Shown here: piece after piece, positions 23,204-31,763 of the stretch | Numbering within the stretch: the first letter of the stretch is position 1 | How the letters are laid out: each line of letters opens with the position of its first letter | Source: Pelagibacterales bacterium SAG-MED34 | GTDB taxonomy: Bacteria > Pseudomonadota > Alphaproteobacteria > Pelagibacterales > Pelagibacteraceae | Assembly (NCBI GenBank): GCA_014653665.1 | Contig: JACWEE010000001.1 | Span: 1 to 48,000, forward strand | Direction of reading: 5' to 3' | Length of the DNA stretch: 48,000 nt | Translations under genes and position numbers: made by a program | Notes under the pieces: model-generated | What the model saw: the letters and a program-made list of their open reading frames with translations, nothing else | Told to the model about the DNA's origin: nothing | The model's database searches: none

Positions 23204-23980
23204 TTAACTTATTTTAAATTCATTACCAAAGTATGCTGATTTTGCACTTGAGTCTTTTATAATTTCGCTAGGGCTACCTGAAGCTATAATTTTACCATTA
23301 GATAAAACTATCGCTCTATCCACACAACTTAGCAAGTCTCTTGCTTGATGATCGCAAACTATAACAGTAATTTTTTCCAATGACTGTAAATTTACTATAA
23401 TTTCTTGTAACATTTTTATTGTTAAAATATCCAAAGCTGCGAATGGTTCATCTAATAGAAGAATGCTTGGATCATTTATTAGGGCCATAGAAATTACCAG
23501 TTTCTTTTTTTGTCCACCAGATAGATGTTTTGCTTTAATTTTTAGCAAAGAATCAAATTCAAACTGGGATATTATTTTTTCAATCTTACTTTTTCTTAAT
23601 TCTTTTTGTTTAATATGAATTTCACCAACAAGTTCTAAATTTTCAATTAAATTTAAATCTTGTATAAAGCCTCCATATTGAGGCACATATCCAATTCTAA
23701 ACTTTGTTGCCCTTTCATATATTGGAAGGTTTGTACAATCTTCACCATTAATCAAAACTTTACCAAAATTCGGATCTTTCAAGCCAGTAATAATATGGAA
23801 AATAGTAGATTTTCCAACCCCGTTTGGACCCAGCATTCCTAAAATTTCTTGTTCATTTATTTTTAAATTTAGATTATTCAAAATTTCTCTTTTGTTATAA
23901 AACATTGAAATTTTATCTAATTGTAGAATTGTTCTACGAGCTTTGAAATTTTTAATTCTAAATTTTTTAATTAACGCCAT
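23204..23980 (-). CDS. lptB: LPS export ABC transporter ATP-binding protein
   Basis: LptB is the ATPase of the LptB2FGC machine that extracts lipopolysaccharide from the inner membrane. It has 258 residues. Walker A is GPNGVGKST, the Q-loop lies in GYVPQYGGF, the signature is LSGGQKKK, Walker B is ILLLDEPFAALD, and the switch His is in VCDHQARDLL. The C-terminal SSAKSAYFGNEFKI is LptB-typical. An N-terminal extension of about 17 basic residues precedes the ABC fold. It follows lptC with a 1-base overlap. No lptA gene lies between the two, unlike in most Proteobacteria. Confidence 0.93.
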   Translation of the reverse strand: MALIKKFRIKNFKARRTILQLDKISMFYNKREILNNLNLKINEQEILGMLGPNGVGKSTIFHIITGLKDPNFGKVLINGEDCTNLPIYERATKFRIGYVPQYGGFIQDLNLIENLELVGEIHIKQKELRKSKIEKIISQFEFDSLLKIKAKHLSGGQKKKLVISMALINDPSILLLDEPFAALDILTIKMLQEIIVNLQSLEKITVIVCDHQARDLLSCVDRAIVLSNGKIIASGSPSEIIKDSSAKSAYFGNEFKIS

Positions 23981-24783
23981 TAATTTGTAACAACTTCAAT
24001 TTTTTCAATTGCACTTTCTGGATTTATGTTTATGTTTTTTGTCTTTAAATCAAATTCTACAATACCTGCCTTCATTTTTGATTTTGGATCTGTTATCAAA
24101 ACATCATTGTAAGCCACAGCTTTATTTGTTTCCATATCTATATCAAAATTTATACAAGTAATTTCTTTATCTTGATAATTTATTATTACATTTTTGTAAA
24201 ATTTTGAATTTAAATTTACAGAATTGTACTGAGCAAAATCCGACACTATATAAATTGTATCTCTTTTTTCTGAAGTAATTTTACCCTTTACATTAATTAA
24301 GTCTAAAATATCAGAATTGTTCATATTTGATCGCCCAGAATTTGCTAAGAGATGAAAACTATTACCTTTTTGATCTACAGAGGTGTATTCTATGTCTTTG
24401 ACAAGGTCTTTAACTTTTGTTTCTTTAATCTCATTTTTAATCTCTGATTTTTTTAATTTTATATCTTTAATTTGATTGTTATCTAATTTTGAATTATCGG
24501 CTTTGCTAGAATTTTCTTTTTTATCATTGTAAGTCTTTGTATCTGAAAACGATTTTGGGGTCTCTTTATCTTTCTTTATTAATGAATTAAGTTCATTGTT
24601 CTTAATTTCTAATTCTAATATTTTTTTTTCAAGTATTTTTAACTGTTCTTGATTATAAATTTCTAAAGAATTTATTTCTTCAACAATACTTTCGTTTGAT
24701 TTGAAATATTTATAATAAACTCCAACTATGATCGATAACATTAAAGTTATGATTATAATTTGAATAAAACTCTTAATCGACAT
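23980..24783 (-). CDS. lptC: LptC-like LPS export protein with long coiled-coil linker
   Basis: This 267-residue bitopic protein has a membrane helix (about residues 6-26), a charged Lys/Glu/Asn-rich region with coiled-coil potential (about 33-125), and a C-terminal beta-rich LptC/OstA-like domain (about 130-260). Repeated strands such as KGNSFHLLANSGRS and DTIYIVSDFAQYNS have the spacing of the beta-jellyroll. LptC passes LPS from LptB2FG to LptA. The linker is far longer than in E. coli LptC (191 residues) and could span part of the periplasm. Assignment rests on the kdsD-lptC-lptB order plus topology. An LptA/LptC hybrid role is possible. Confidence 0.72.
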   Translation of the reverse strand: MSIKSFIQIIIITLMLSIIVGVYYKYFKSNESIVEEINSLEIYNQEQLKILEKKILELEIKNNELNSLIKKDKETPKSFSDTKTYNDKKENSSKADNSKLDNNQIKDIKLKKSEIKNEIKETKVKDLVKDIEYTSVDQKGNSFHLLANSGRSNMNNSDILDLINVKGKITSEKRDTIYIVSDFAQYNSVNLNSKFYKNVIINYQDKEITCINFDIDMETNKAVAYNDVLITDPKSKMKAGIVEFDLKTKNININPESAIEKIEVVTN

Positions 24784-25761
24784 CTAAGTTATATTAGCAT
24801 TTAAAATGTTGTGGATATGAATAAATCCAATTGTTTTATTTTTCTTATTATTCTGATGCACACACAAACTTGTAATTTTCTTGTTGTTCATGATTGAAAG
24901 AGCTTGTGCAGCAAGCATATTCTTATCAACACTTATTGGTCTCTTTTTCATAACTTTTTTTAGCTTTAAATCTTTAAAGCTAAGTTTTATGTTGTTAATT
25001 CTTTTTAAATCTCCATCAGTTAAGATACCAGTGGTGTAGTCACGATTATTTTTAATAACTAGAGTACCAAGATTTTTTTTAGTTATACTTACTAATGCAT
25101 CTTTCATACTGACATTTTCATTTACAAAAGGAATTTTTTTCCCCGATAACATTAAATCCTCTACTGTCTTCAGTTTTATTGATAAAGAGCCGCTTGGGTG
25201 AAATTTTTTAAAATCTAATTTTCCAAATTTTTTGTAAACCATGCATGTAATTGCTATGGCATCCCCTAGAGCAACTTGTACCGTAGTAGATGATGTCGGA
25301 ACAATATTGCCAGGCCCAGCCTCTTTAACAGATGGCAATAAAAATTTTAAATCAGAATTTTTATATAACAGCGAGTCTTTTTTAGAAGTTATACCAATTA
25401 GTTTTATATTTTTGTTTCTGGATGTATATTGAATAATATTTTTTAATTCCTCGCTTTGTCCACTTAAACTTATAAGTATTAATATGTCATTTGATGTAAT
25501 TTGACCCATATCTCCATGACTAGCGTTTGAGGCATCTAAAAAAAAAGAGGGCGTTCCAGTTGAAGAAAGTGTAGCAGACCATTTTTTTCCAATTATCCCA
25601 CTTTTACCAACACCAGAAATTATAATTTTTCCATTTTTACAATTTATTATTGTCTTAATTATTTGTTCAAATGATTTTCCAATATTGGCCTCAAGCTTTT
25701 TAAGCGAAGTAGTCTCCATTTTAACAACTTCTTTGGCAATTTTTATTATATTTTTTTTCAT
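24784..25761 (-). CDS. kdsD: Arabinose-5-phosphate isomerase
   Basis: KdsD interconverts ribulose 5-phosphate and arabinose 5-phosphate, the first step to Kdo. It has an N-terminal SIS domain (GVGKSGIIGKKWSATLSSTG, then ASHGDMGQI with the active-site His, and SLSGQSEEL) and two C-terminal CBS domains (about 200-325). I chose ATG at 25761 (325 residues), one base after the rnd stop, because the encoded MKKNIIKIAKEVVKME matches the family start. An upstream ATG at 25797 would add 12 residues inside rnd. lptC begins immediately after its stop. Confidence 0.93.
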   Translation of the reverse strand: MKKNIIKIAKEVVKMETTSLKKLEANIGKSFEQIIKTIINCKNGKIIISGVGKSGIIGKKWSATLSSTGTPSFFLDASNASHGDMGQITSNDILILISLSGQSEELKNIIQYTSRNKNIKLIGITSKKDSLLYKNSDLKFLLPSVKEAGPGNIVPTSSTTVQVALGDAIAITCMVYKKFGKLDFKKFHPSGSLSIKLKTVEDLMLSGKKIPFVNENVSMKDALVSITKKNLGTLVIKNNRDYTTGILTDGDLKRINNIKLSFKDLKLKKVMKKRPISVDKNMLAAQALSIMNNKKITSLCVHQNNKKNKTIGFIHIHNILNANIT

Positions 25762-25762
25762 C

Positions 25763-26374
25763 TTAGTGAGACCAGATATCTTCTTTAAAAGAGGCAAAAT
25801 CTAGTTCAACTCTAGTATTAATAAATTTAATTGTATTATTATAGAGCCCTAATCTTTTCTCTCTCTCTAATATTTTTTTTAAAGAGTCATATATTTTATG
25901 GAGATAAACTACATCCTGTGCACAATATTTAATTTGTTTTTCAGATAGATCTCCACCAAAATCAGATGTCTGTAATTGTTTGCTAACATCTATTCCAATA
26001 AACTCTTTAATTAAATCTTTCAATCCATGCTTATCGGAATAACTTCTGGCAATTTTGCTCATTATTTTTGTACAATTAACATTTTTAATATCTACTTCTA
26101 AATATTTTTTTATAAATAAAAGATCAGCCCTAGCAAAATGAAATAATTTATTAATATTTTCATTTGCAAGCACATTTTTAAGATTTGGGGCGTTATAGTT
26201 ATCTTTATTTAACTGAATTATATGTGCATCATTTTTTCCTGAGGAAATTTGAAGTAAACATAGTCTATCCCTCTGAATATTTAAACCTGTGAACTCACAG
26301 TCTATTGCTATCTTGTCACTGAAAGTTATTTCATCTGGTAAATCTTCTTTATGTAATTTAATATCTAAATTCAT
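25763..26374 (-). CDS. rnd: Ribonuclease D-like 3'-5' exonuclease (catalytic domain only)
   Basis: This is a 203-residue DEDDy exonuclease. Asp and Glu are in AIDCEFTGL (about 25-27), the second Asp is in FHFARADLLF, and the Tyr-Asp pair is in KYCAQDVVYL. It lacks the HRDC domains of full-length RNase D (about 375 residues), as in the short alphaproteobacterial forms. Its role is probably 3' trimming of tRNA and other stable RNAs. It heads the 14-gene string, and its start codon lies only 16 bases from that of the divergent NDUFA9-like gene. Confidence 0.9.
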   Translation of the reverse strand: MNLDIKLHKEDLPDEITFSDKIAIDCEFTGLNIQRDRLCLLQISSGKNDAHIIQLNKDNYNAPNLKNVLANENINKLFHFARADLLFIKKYLEVDIKNVNCTKIMSKIARSYSDKHGLKDLIKEFIGIDVSKQLQTSDFGGDLSEKQIKYCAQDVVYLHKIYDSLKKILEREKRLGLYNNTIKFINTRVELDFASFKEDIWSH

Positions 26375-26390
26375 TAGTAGATATATATAT

Positions 26391-27356
26391 ATGAAAAATC
26401 AGGATTCAATTTTAATATTTGGTTCATCTGGTCAAATAGGAAAATCTCTTATAAGAAAATTTACAAAAAATAACTATAGAGTTACCGCTGTTACAAGAAG
26501 TATTCATCAAAAAGGTTATCAAATTAAGACACAATCAAATTATGGGTATTTAGAGCTAGAGGAGATTAAATCTTTTACAGAGGAAAATATATCTAGATTA
26601 ATGAAAAACAACAATGTGTGCATAAATTTGATTGGCATATTGTACGAAAAAAAAAAAAATCACTTTAATATGATACATTCAGATCTTCCATCTTTGTTAT
26701 CAAAAGTTGCACAAAAAAACTCTTTTGACCAATTTATTCATTTATCAGCTTTGGGCATCGAGTCCGCAACCGATAGTAATTATGCTATGAGTAAATTAAG
26801 TGGAGAACAAAAAGTAAGACAGAATTTTTCTTCTTCAGTCATTTTAAAACCTTCCATAGTGTATTCTGTAGATGATAATTTCACTACTAATTTTATGAAA
26901 TTGTTGAGCATGCTTCCTATAATGCCATTATATTATTCTGGGAAAACAAAATTTACACCAATTCATGTTTCTGATCTAACAAATATTATTTTTGAAGTAG
27001 TTCAAAAAAAAATTACAGGTACAACTATAGAATGCGTCGGTCCAGAAGTTATTACTTTTAAAGAAATAATTTTAAAAATTCTTAAATCAATTAAAAAGAA
27101 AAGGTTATTATTACCATTACCATTATCTTTGGCAAAACTTAATGCCAGAATATTTCAATTAATGCCCAAGCCATTATTAACCATGGACCAGCTTAGATTA
27201 TTAAAATATGATAATGTTGTGTCTAAAAAATATAAAACAAATTTTGATTATAAAATAGATGCAAATAAAAAATTTGATGATGAAATAAATCTTTATAGTT
27301 TTAACTGGACTAGTGGAGGACAATTCTCTAAAAAAAGAATTAGTAAAACAAATTAA
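26391..27356 (+). CDS. NDUFA9-like NAD(P)-binding protein (atypical SDR / epimerase family)
   Basis: The start is the ATG at 26391 (321 residues). Earlier in-frame codons lie inside rnd. The N-terminal Rossmann fold has ILIFGSSGQIGKSLI, and the active-site region has HLSALGIES with a YAMSK motif (Tyr-x-x-x-Lys) and a long C-terminal part. The arrangement matches the complex I NDUFA9 subunit-like family of Alphaproteobacteria and mitochondria, related to NmrA/epimerases. It may bind an NADPH in a respiratory assembly or serve ubiquinone synthesis. That role is known for relatives and not shown here. It overlaps the SHOCT gene by one base. Confidence 0.82.
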   Translation: MKNQDSILIFGSSGQIGKSLIRKFTKNNYRVTAVTRSIHQKGYQIKTQSNYGYLELEEIKSFTEENISRLMKNNNVCINLIGILYEKKKNHFNMIHSDLPSLLSKVAQKNSFDQFIHLSALGIESATDSNYAMSKLSGEQKVRQNFSSSVILKPSIVYSVDDNFTTNFMKLLSMLPIMPLYYSGKTKFTPIHVSDLTNIIFEVVQKKITGTTIECVGPEVITFKEIILKILKSIKKKRLLLPLPLSLAKLNARIFQLMPKPLLTMDQLRLLKYDNVVSKKYKTNFDYKIDANKKFDDEINLYSFNWTSGGQFSKKRISKTN

Positions 27357-27610
27357 TGTTAACAAATATAATATATTTTGCAGTCTTTGTAATTCTTGTA
27401 TTTGTTTTATCTATTGCCGTAAAAGCAATTACTAGAGGGGTTGAGGCAAAACAAATAATTAAAGATGAAAAAAGTCTTGATTTAGATTCAGAAAAAAGCA
27501 TACAAAATTTAGAAGTAGTAGACCAAATAAAAGAGTTAAAAAATTTACATGAAAAAGGTGTACTGAATGATGATGAGTTTAGAAAAGCAAAAGAGAAAAT
27601 TCTTAAATAG
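27356..27610 (+). CDS. Small membrane protein with C-terminal SHOCT domain
   Basis: This is an 84-residue protein: one membrane helix (about 4-25), a polar linker, and a C-terminal SHOCT motif QIKELKNLHEKGVLNDDEFRKAKEKIL (a short hairpin pair of helices with LhxxGhhxxxEF). SHOCT domains are thought to mediate oligomerisation. The function is otherwise unknown. Its ATG shares a base with the upstream TAA, suggesting coupling to the NDUFA9-like gene. It converges on gcrA with a single-base gap. Confidence 0.78.
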   Translation: MLTNIIYFAVFVILVFVLSIAVKAITRGVEAKQIIKDEKSLDLDSEKSIQNLEVVDQIKELKNLHEKGVLNDDEFRKAKEKILK

Positions 27611-27611
27611 A

Positions 27612-28109
27612 TTATGCTGATTTTACTTTTTTTTCTATAAATTTTGGAAATTCGTCTTCCTTGTCTACTGCATCATCTTTTTTGCCTTTTGGCTGGAAAA
27701 CTATCATTAGATGCAAAGGGCAGTAAGAAAATTTCTCTATAGTTTTTCTACCACAAAATGATGAGTCTTTTTCATCAGGGTGACCCTCCATATACTTACA
27801 AGTACTTTCATTTAAATCTTCTAAACCTAGATTTTTTGCAGGTTCAAAGTTTTTATCTAAAAGCAATGATCTAAATCTATGTTTTCTACTACCCTTTTTT
27901 AAACTATTGTTACTATCTGATATTTTTCCAATATTATTATGGTTTATGGATGATCGAGTTTTAATTTTCGCTGATAAATTTAATCTATGTGCTTTTCCAA
28001 TAACGGCATTTCTGCTAACCCCCCCAATTATTTCAGCAATTTGGCTTGCAGTTTGACCTTTACCCCAAAGATCTTTAAGTTTATTAACTTTTTCTTCTGT
28101 CCAGCCCAT
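27612..28109 (-). CDS. gcrA: GcrA family cell-cycle regulator
   Basis: GcrA is an alphaproteobacterial regulator that binds sigma70 and promoters methylated at GANTC. It has 165 residues. The N-terminal helix-turn-helix GWTEEKVNKLKDLWGKGQTASQIAEIIGGVSRNAVIGKAHR is canonical. The C-terminal STCKYMEGHPDEKDSSFCG and SYCPLHLMI block is the conserved Cys/His region that contacts sigma70. The 127-base upstream spacer is shared with the divergent ABC-2 permease. I saw no GANTC in it, so self-control through methylation is not obvious. The gene supports an alphaproteobacterial origin. Confidence 0.95.
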   Translation of the reverse strand: MGWTEEKVNKLKDLWGKGQTASQIAEIIGGVSRNAVIGKAHRLNLSAKIKTRSSINHNNIGKISDSNNSLKKGSRKHRFRSLLLDKNFEPAKNLGLEDLNESTCKYMEGHPDEKDSSFCGRKTIEKFSYCPLHLMIVFQPKGKKDDAVDKEDEFPKFIEKKVKSA

Positions 28110-28236
28110 AATACTATATTTAGTATAATTAAATTTATTTACAACACTATCTAGAAATCACAAATAAAACTCTATAACAAGCCTTTTTTTATGTTTTTTA
28201 ACAATTATTGAAAAAAAAGTTTATTAATAATTACTT

Positions 28237-29049
28237 ATGGTTGAATTACAGAAAAAATATCAAATTGGTGCTAGAAGATTTGGAATTATTAATTGGGTAG
28301 GAACTTATTCTTTATTTAAAAAAGAAGTTTTAAGATTTTTAACAGTATCAGGCCAAACCTTATTTGGACCAATACTGACTAGTATTCTATTTTTAACAGT
28401 CATCTCATTAGCGATAGGTGATCAAAGAGCTGATGTATTAGGAGTTCCATATATTAAATTTTTAGCTAGTGGTTTAATAATGATGCAAGTAATTCAACAA
28501 AGTTTTGCTCATTCAAGCTCATCTTTAATGATGGGAAAGATGATGGGCACAATTACTGATGTAGTACATAGCCCTTTATCTGCATCAGAGGTAGTATTTG
28601 CTATAACTTTTGCCTCTGCAGCTAGAGGTCTTTTAATTGCATCAGCCTCAACTTTAATATTTATTTTTTTTATTGATTTATCAATACAACATTTTGTTTT
28701 GTGGTTTACGTATTTGTTCTTAGGTGGATTAGTTATGGGATCACTTGGAATTATCCTTGGACTATACGCAGACAAATTTGATCAAATGAGCACTGTAACC
28801 AATTTTATAATTGTACCTTTAAGTTTTTTAAGTGGAACATTTTATAGTATCGATAGATTACCTGAATTTTTAAAAGTTTTAAGTAACTATAACCCTTTTT
28901 TTCATATGATAGATGGGTTTAGATTTTCATTTATTGGTCAGTTAGATGGATCAGTAACATTTGGCATTGCTTTATTAACTTTTTTAAGTTTGGTTATTAC
29001 TTACTTTGCATACTTTCTAGTACACAAAGGTTACAAAATTAAATCATAA
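28237..29049 (+). CDS. ABC-2 type transporter permease
   Basis: This 270-residue integral membrane protein has about six helices: around 35-58, 70-92, 120-140, 147-170, 182-202 and 240-262. The ABC-2 fold is clear from the LFLGGLVMGSLGIILGLYADKFDQMS segment and the SFLSGTFYSIDRLPEFLKVLSNYNPFFHMIDGFR segment near the C-terminus, similar to YadH-like exporters. No ATPase partner is in the window, since lptB belongs to another complex. So the transporter is incomplete here and its substrate is unknown. It starts a plus-strand group with argD, 7 bases later. Confidence 0.85.
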   Translation: MVELQKKYQIGARRFGIINWVGTYSLFKKEVLRFLTVSGQTLFGPILTSILFLTVISLAIGDQRADVLGVPYIKFLASGLIMMQVIQQSFAHSSSSLMMGKMMGTITDVVHSPLSASEVVFAITFASAARGLLIASASTLIFIFFIDLSIQHFVLWFTYLFLGGLVMGSLGIILGLYADKFDQMSTVTNFIIVPLSFLSGTFYSIDRLPEFLKVLSNYNPFFHMIDGFRFSFIGQLDGSVTFGIALLTFLSLVITYFAYFLVHKGYKIKS

Positions 29050-29056
29050 TATAAAC

Positions 29057-30226
29057 ATGAGTTCTTTAGCTAAAAACTATAAAAGAAGAAACCTATCGTT
29101 CAATAAAGGTAAAGGATCTTTTTTGTATACTAAAAGAGGAATAAAGTTTTTAGATTTTGTTCAAGGAATTGCTGTTAATTCTTTAGGCCATGCAAACCCA
29201 AAATTAATAAAAGCAATTAATAAACAATCAAAAAAACTTTGGCATGTTTCTAACTCTTTCATAATCCCTGAGGGAGAGGAATTAGCCAAAAAATTAACAA
29301 ATAGAACTTTTGCAGATGCAGTTATTTTTCAAAATAGTGGGGCAGAAGCTACAGAAGCTGCCATAAAAGTTGCAAGAAGATATTTTTATTCTATAGGTAA
29401 ACCAAAAAAAAATAGAATTCTTTGTATTAAAAATTCTTTTCACGGAAGAACTATTGCGGCAATAAATGCCAGTGGATCTAAAAAAATGACAGAGGGATTT
29501 GGACCAAAAGTGGGTGGGTTTGACCATTTTAAATTTGGGAACCACAAAGAATTAAAAAGAAAGATTACAAGTAAAACTGCAGCTATAATGATTGAACCAA
29601 TAATGGGTGAGGGAGGTATTAAAGTAATACCTGCTTGGTGCCTTAAAGAATTGAGACAGATTTGTAATAAAAAAAAAATTCTCCTTATTTTAGACGAAGT
29701 TCAGTGTGGAATTGGAAGATCAGGTAAGTTTTTTTCATATGAATATGCAAACATAAAGCCAGATATAGTTCCAATAGCAAAAGGAATTGGAGGCGGGTTT
29801 CCAATTGGTGCAGTTTTAATGACACAAAAAGTTTCGAAGGCAATGGTTCCAGGCACACATGGATCTACTTTTGGTGGAAACCCTTTAGCAATGTCAGTTG
29901 GTAATGCTGTAATGGATGAAATTTTCAGAAAAGGCTTTCTTTCAAAAGTTAAAAGTAATTCAAAATATTTTATTTCAGAATTAAATAAAATTAAAACGAA
30001 ATTTCCAAATATTATTAAAGATGTAAGAGGAATAGGATTAATTCTCGGAATACAATTACATCATGACCAGACAAAATTCATTCAAAGTTTACTGAAAAAT
30101 AAACTACTTACAATAAGAGCAGCTGAAAATGTTATAAGAATTTTGCCTCCATTAAATGTAAATAAAAATGAAATAAATATAGCTTTAAAAATTATCAATA
30201 AAGTTTGCGAAGGGTATAAGAAATAA
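29057..30226 (+). CDS. argD: Acetylornithine aminotransferase
   Basis: ArgD is a PLP-dependent class III aminotransferase that forms N-acetylornithine in arginine synthesis. The 389-residue length is normal. It contains FQNSGAEATEAAIKVARR, NSFHGRT, LLILDEVQCGIGRSG, and the PLP Lys in PIAKGIGGGFPIGAV. The start ATG lies 7 bases after the ABC permease stop, and the stop TAA shares its last base with the argF ATG. Acetylornithine made here fits the ArgJ transacetylase route at 41985-43286. It may also act on succinyl-diaminopimelate for lysine, as ArgD does in other bacteria. Confidence 0.95.
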   Translation: MSSLAKNYKRRNLSFNKGKGSFLYTKRGIKFLDFVQGIAVNSLGHANPKLIKAINKQSKKLWHVSNSFIIPEGEELAKKLTNRTFADAVIFQNSGAEATEAAIKVARRYFYSIGKPKKNRILCIKNSFHGRTIAAINASGSKKMTEGFGPKVGGFDHFKFGNHKELKRKITSKTAAIMIEPIMGEGGIKVIPAWCLKELRQICNKKKILLILDEVQCGIGRSGKFFSYEYANIKPDIVPIAKGIGGGFPIGAVLMTQKVSKAMVPGTHGSTFGGNPLAMSVGNAVMDEIFRKGFLSKVKSNSKYFISELNKIKTKFPNIIKDVRGIGLILGIQLHHDQTKFIQSLLKNKLLTIRAAENVIRILPPLNVNKNEINIALKIINKVCEGYKK

Positions 30227-31158
30227 TGAAAAACTTTCTTCATATTAGAGATATTCCTACAAAAGATTTAAAAAAAATTATTTCTGACGCAAAAAATAGA
30301 AAAACAAAAAGAAAAAAATTAAATACTCTGGATCCAGACAAAGACTCACCTCTAAAGGGGAAAATTCTTTTACAGATGTTTGAAAAATCTAGCCTTAGAA
30401 CTAGATTAAGTTTTTATTTAGCTATTAAACAATTAGGTGGAGGATCTTTAACGTTAAGACCAGAGGAGTTACATCTTGGTATTGGAAGTGAAAGTATAGC
30501 GGATACATCTAAAATTTTATCAACTTATGGTAATGCTTTTATGCTAAGAACAGACTCTGACAAAAAATTAGATGAATTCAAAAAATATTCAGATATACCG
30601 ATAATAAATGGATTAAGTCCATCCTCGCATCCCACTCAGGTTTTGTCAGATATTTTTACTATTCAAGAAATAAAAAAAAAAAGTATTTCAAAATTAAAAC
30701 TATGTTGGATAGGAGATGCCAACAACAATATGATGAACAGCTTAATAGAAGCTTGTATAAAGTTCTCAGTTTCCTTAAATATTGCCTGTCCCAAAGACTA
30801 TCAGCCAAATAAGTATCTTACATATTTAATAAAAAAACAAAAAGGGAAAATTAAAATTTTTAATAAAAAAGAAAAAGCTGTTAAGAATTCCGATGTTGTA
30901 ATGACAGACAAAATCATTTCATTAAATGATAAAGTAAACAAGAAAAAGAAACTTAAATCATTTAAAAATTTTAAATTGGATACAAAAACTATGAGTTTAG
31001 CCAAAAAAGATGCAATATTTCTGCATTGTCTTCCAAGAGGGAGTGAAGTTACAGAGGAAGTGTTTCTTGGTAAACAATCTAAAGTATGGCAACAAGCTCT
31101 TAACAGAGTTTATGTTCAAAAGAGTATTTTATTATATTGCTTTGGTAAATTAAGGTAA
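30226..31158 (+). CDS. argF: Ornithine carbamoyltransferase
   Basis: ArgF makes citrulline from ornithine and carbamoyl phosphate. It has 310 residues. The carbamoyl-phosphate loop is SSLRTRLSF (family SxRTR). IADTSKILSTYG, SHPTQVLSDIFT, WIGDANNNMMNS, and HCLPRGSEVTEEVF (ornithine-binding Cys) are all present. It is co-transcribed with argD through a one-base overlap and converges on cycM with a 9-base overlap of the two coding ends. Confidence 0.95.
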   Translation: MKNFLHIRDIPTKDLKKIISDAKNRKTKRKKLNTLDPDKDSPLKGKILLQMFEKSSLRTRLSFYLAIKQLGGGSLTLRPEELHLGIGSESIADTSKILSTYGNAFMLRTDSDKKLDEFKKYSDIPIINGLSPSSHPTQVLSDIFTIQEIKKKSISKLKLCWIGDANNNMMNSLIEACIKFSVSLNIACPKDYQPNKYLTYLIKKQKGKIKIFNKKEKAVKNSDVVMTDKIISLNDKVNKKKKLKSFKNFKLDTKTMSLAKKDAIFLHCLPRGSEVTEEVFLGKQSKVWQQALNRVYVQKSILLYCFGKLR

Positions 31159-31680
31159 TTGTAAAGGACTATCAGCATTAGCATTCATATATAGAATTAC
31201 TGAAGCTCTATCTTTCTCTTTTTTTAACCCTGCGAAAGCCATTTTGGTACCCTTTATATATGAAGCAGGTTTTATTAAAAAACTATTCATCTCTTGGAAT
31301 GTCCAATCTTTTCCAAATGCTATAAGGGCTTTAGAATATTTGTAATCCTCCAGAGCACCCATATTTCTACCTAGTACATTGTAAAGTGCTGGTCCAATAT
31401 TATTTCTTCCACCTTTTTTAATTGAATGACATGCGCTACACTTTTTAAAGACTTTCTTTCCGTGATCAACACTTCCCATGGCTAATAGAGTAGAAATATC
31501 AACTGCTTCAACCGCTGTGGAAGCTTTCGTACCATCTGTGTCAGCAAATTCAACTTTATAAGCTGATTGACTGGGCTTCTCTACGTAATAGATAATGTCA
31601 GAAATTTTAGTTATTCCAAATATAACTACAAAAATAACAACTATCGCTGCTATAATTTTATTAATTTCAAATGAGTCCAT
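31150..31680 (-). CDS. cycM: Membrane-anchored cytochrome c (CycM type)
   Basis: This 176-residue protein has an uncleaved N-terminal helix (about residues 9-30) that anchors a periplasmic class I cytochrome c domain. The heme is attached at CSACH, and the axial Met is in GTKMAFAGL (GTxMxF). CycM-type proteins carry electrons between the bc1 complex and cytochrome c oxidase. The domain is full length, ending soon after the last helix. It is divergent from kdsB with a 96-base spacer holding two palindromes. Confidence 0.92.
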   Translation of the reverse strand: MDSFEINKIIAAIVVIFVVIFGITKISDIIYYVEKPSQSAYKVEFADTDGTKASTAVEAVDISTLLAMGSVDHGKKVFKKCSACHSIKKGGRNNIGPALYNVLGRNMGALEDYKYSKALIAFGKDWTFQEMNSFLIKPASYIKGTKMAFAGLKKEKDRASVILYMNANADSPLQLP

Positions 31681-31746
31681 GATTTTTAATTATTATCCTC
31701 GTATAACATGTTAAACAAAAAAAAAACTAAATTTAAATTTAATTAT

Positions 31747-31763
31747 TGCGTCTGAAAGACGCA
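31747..31763. promoter_or_regulatory. Palindrome TGCGTCT-gaa-AGACGCA before kdsB
   Basis: A perfect 7-bp inverted repeat with a 3-base centre stands out as GC-rich in an AT-rich spacer. A TAATAC, possible -10 box, follows at 31764-31769, eight bases before the kdsB ATG. A second palindrome TAACATGTTA (31704-31713) lies nearer cycM and overlaps a possible cycM -10 box (TTATAC on the minus strand). Both could be operators. Protein and function are unknown. Confidence 0.4.

Noticed and set aside
31747-31763. Palindrome as an intrinsic terminator
   Set aside because: No gene runs into it on either strand and no T-run follows. It lies between two divergent starts, so a regulatory site is more likely.
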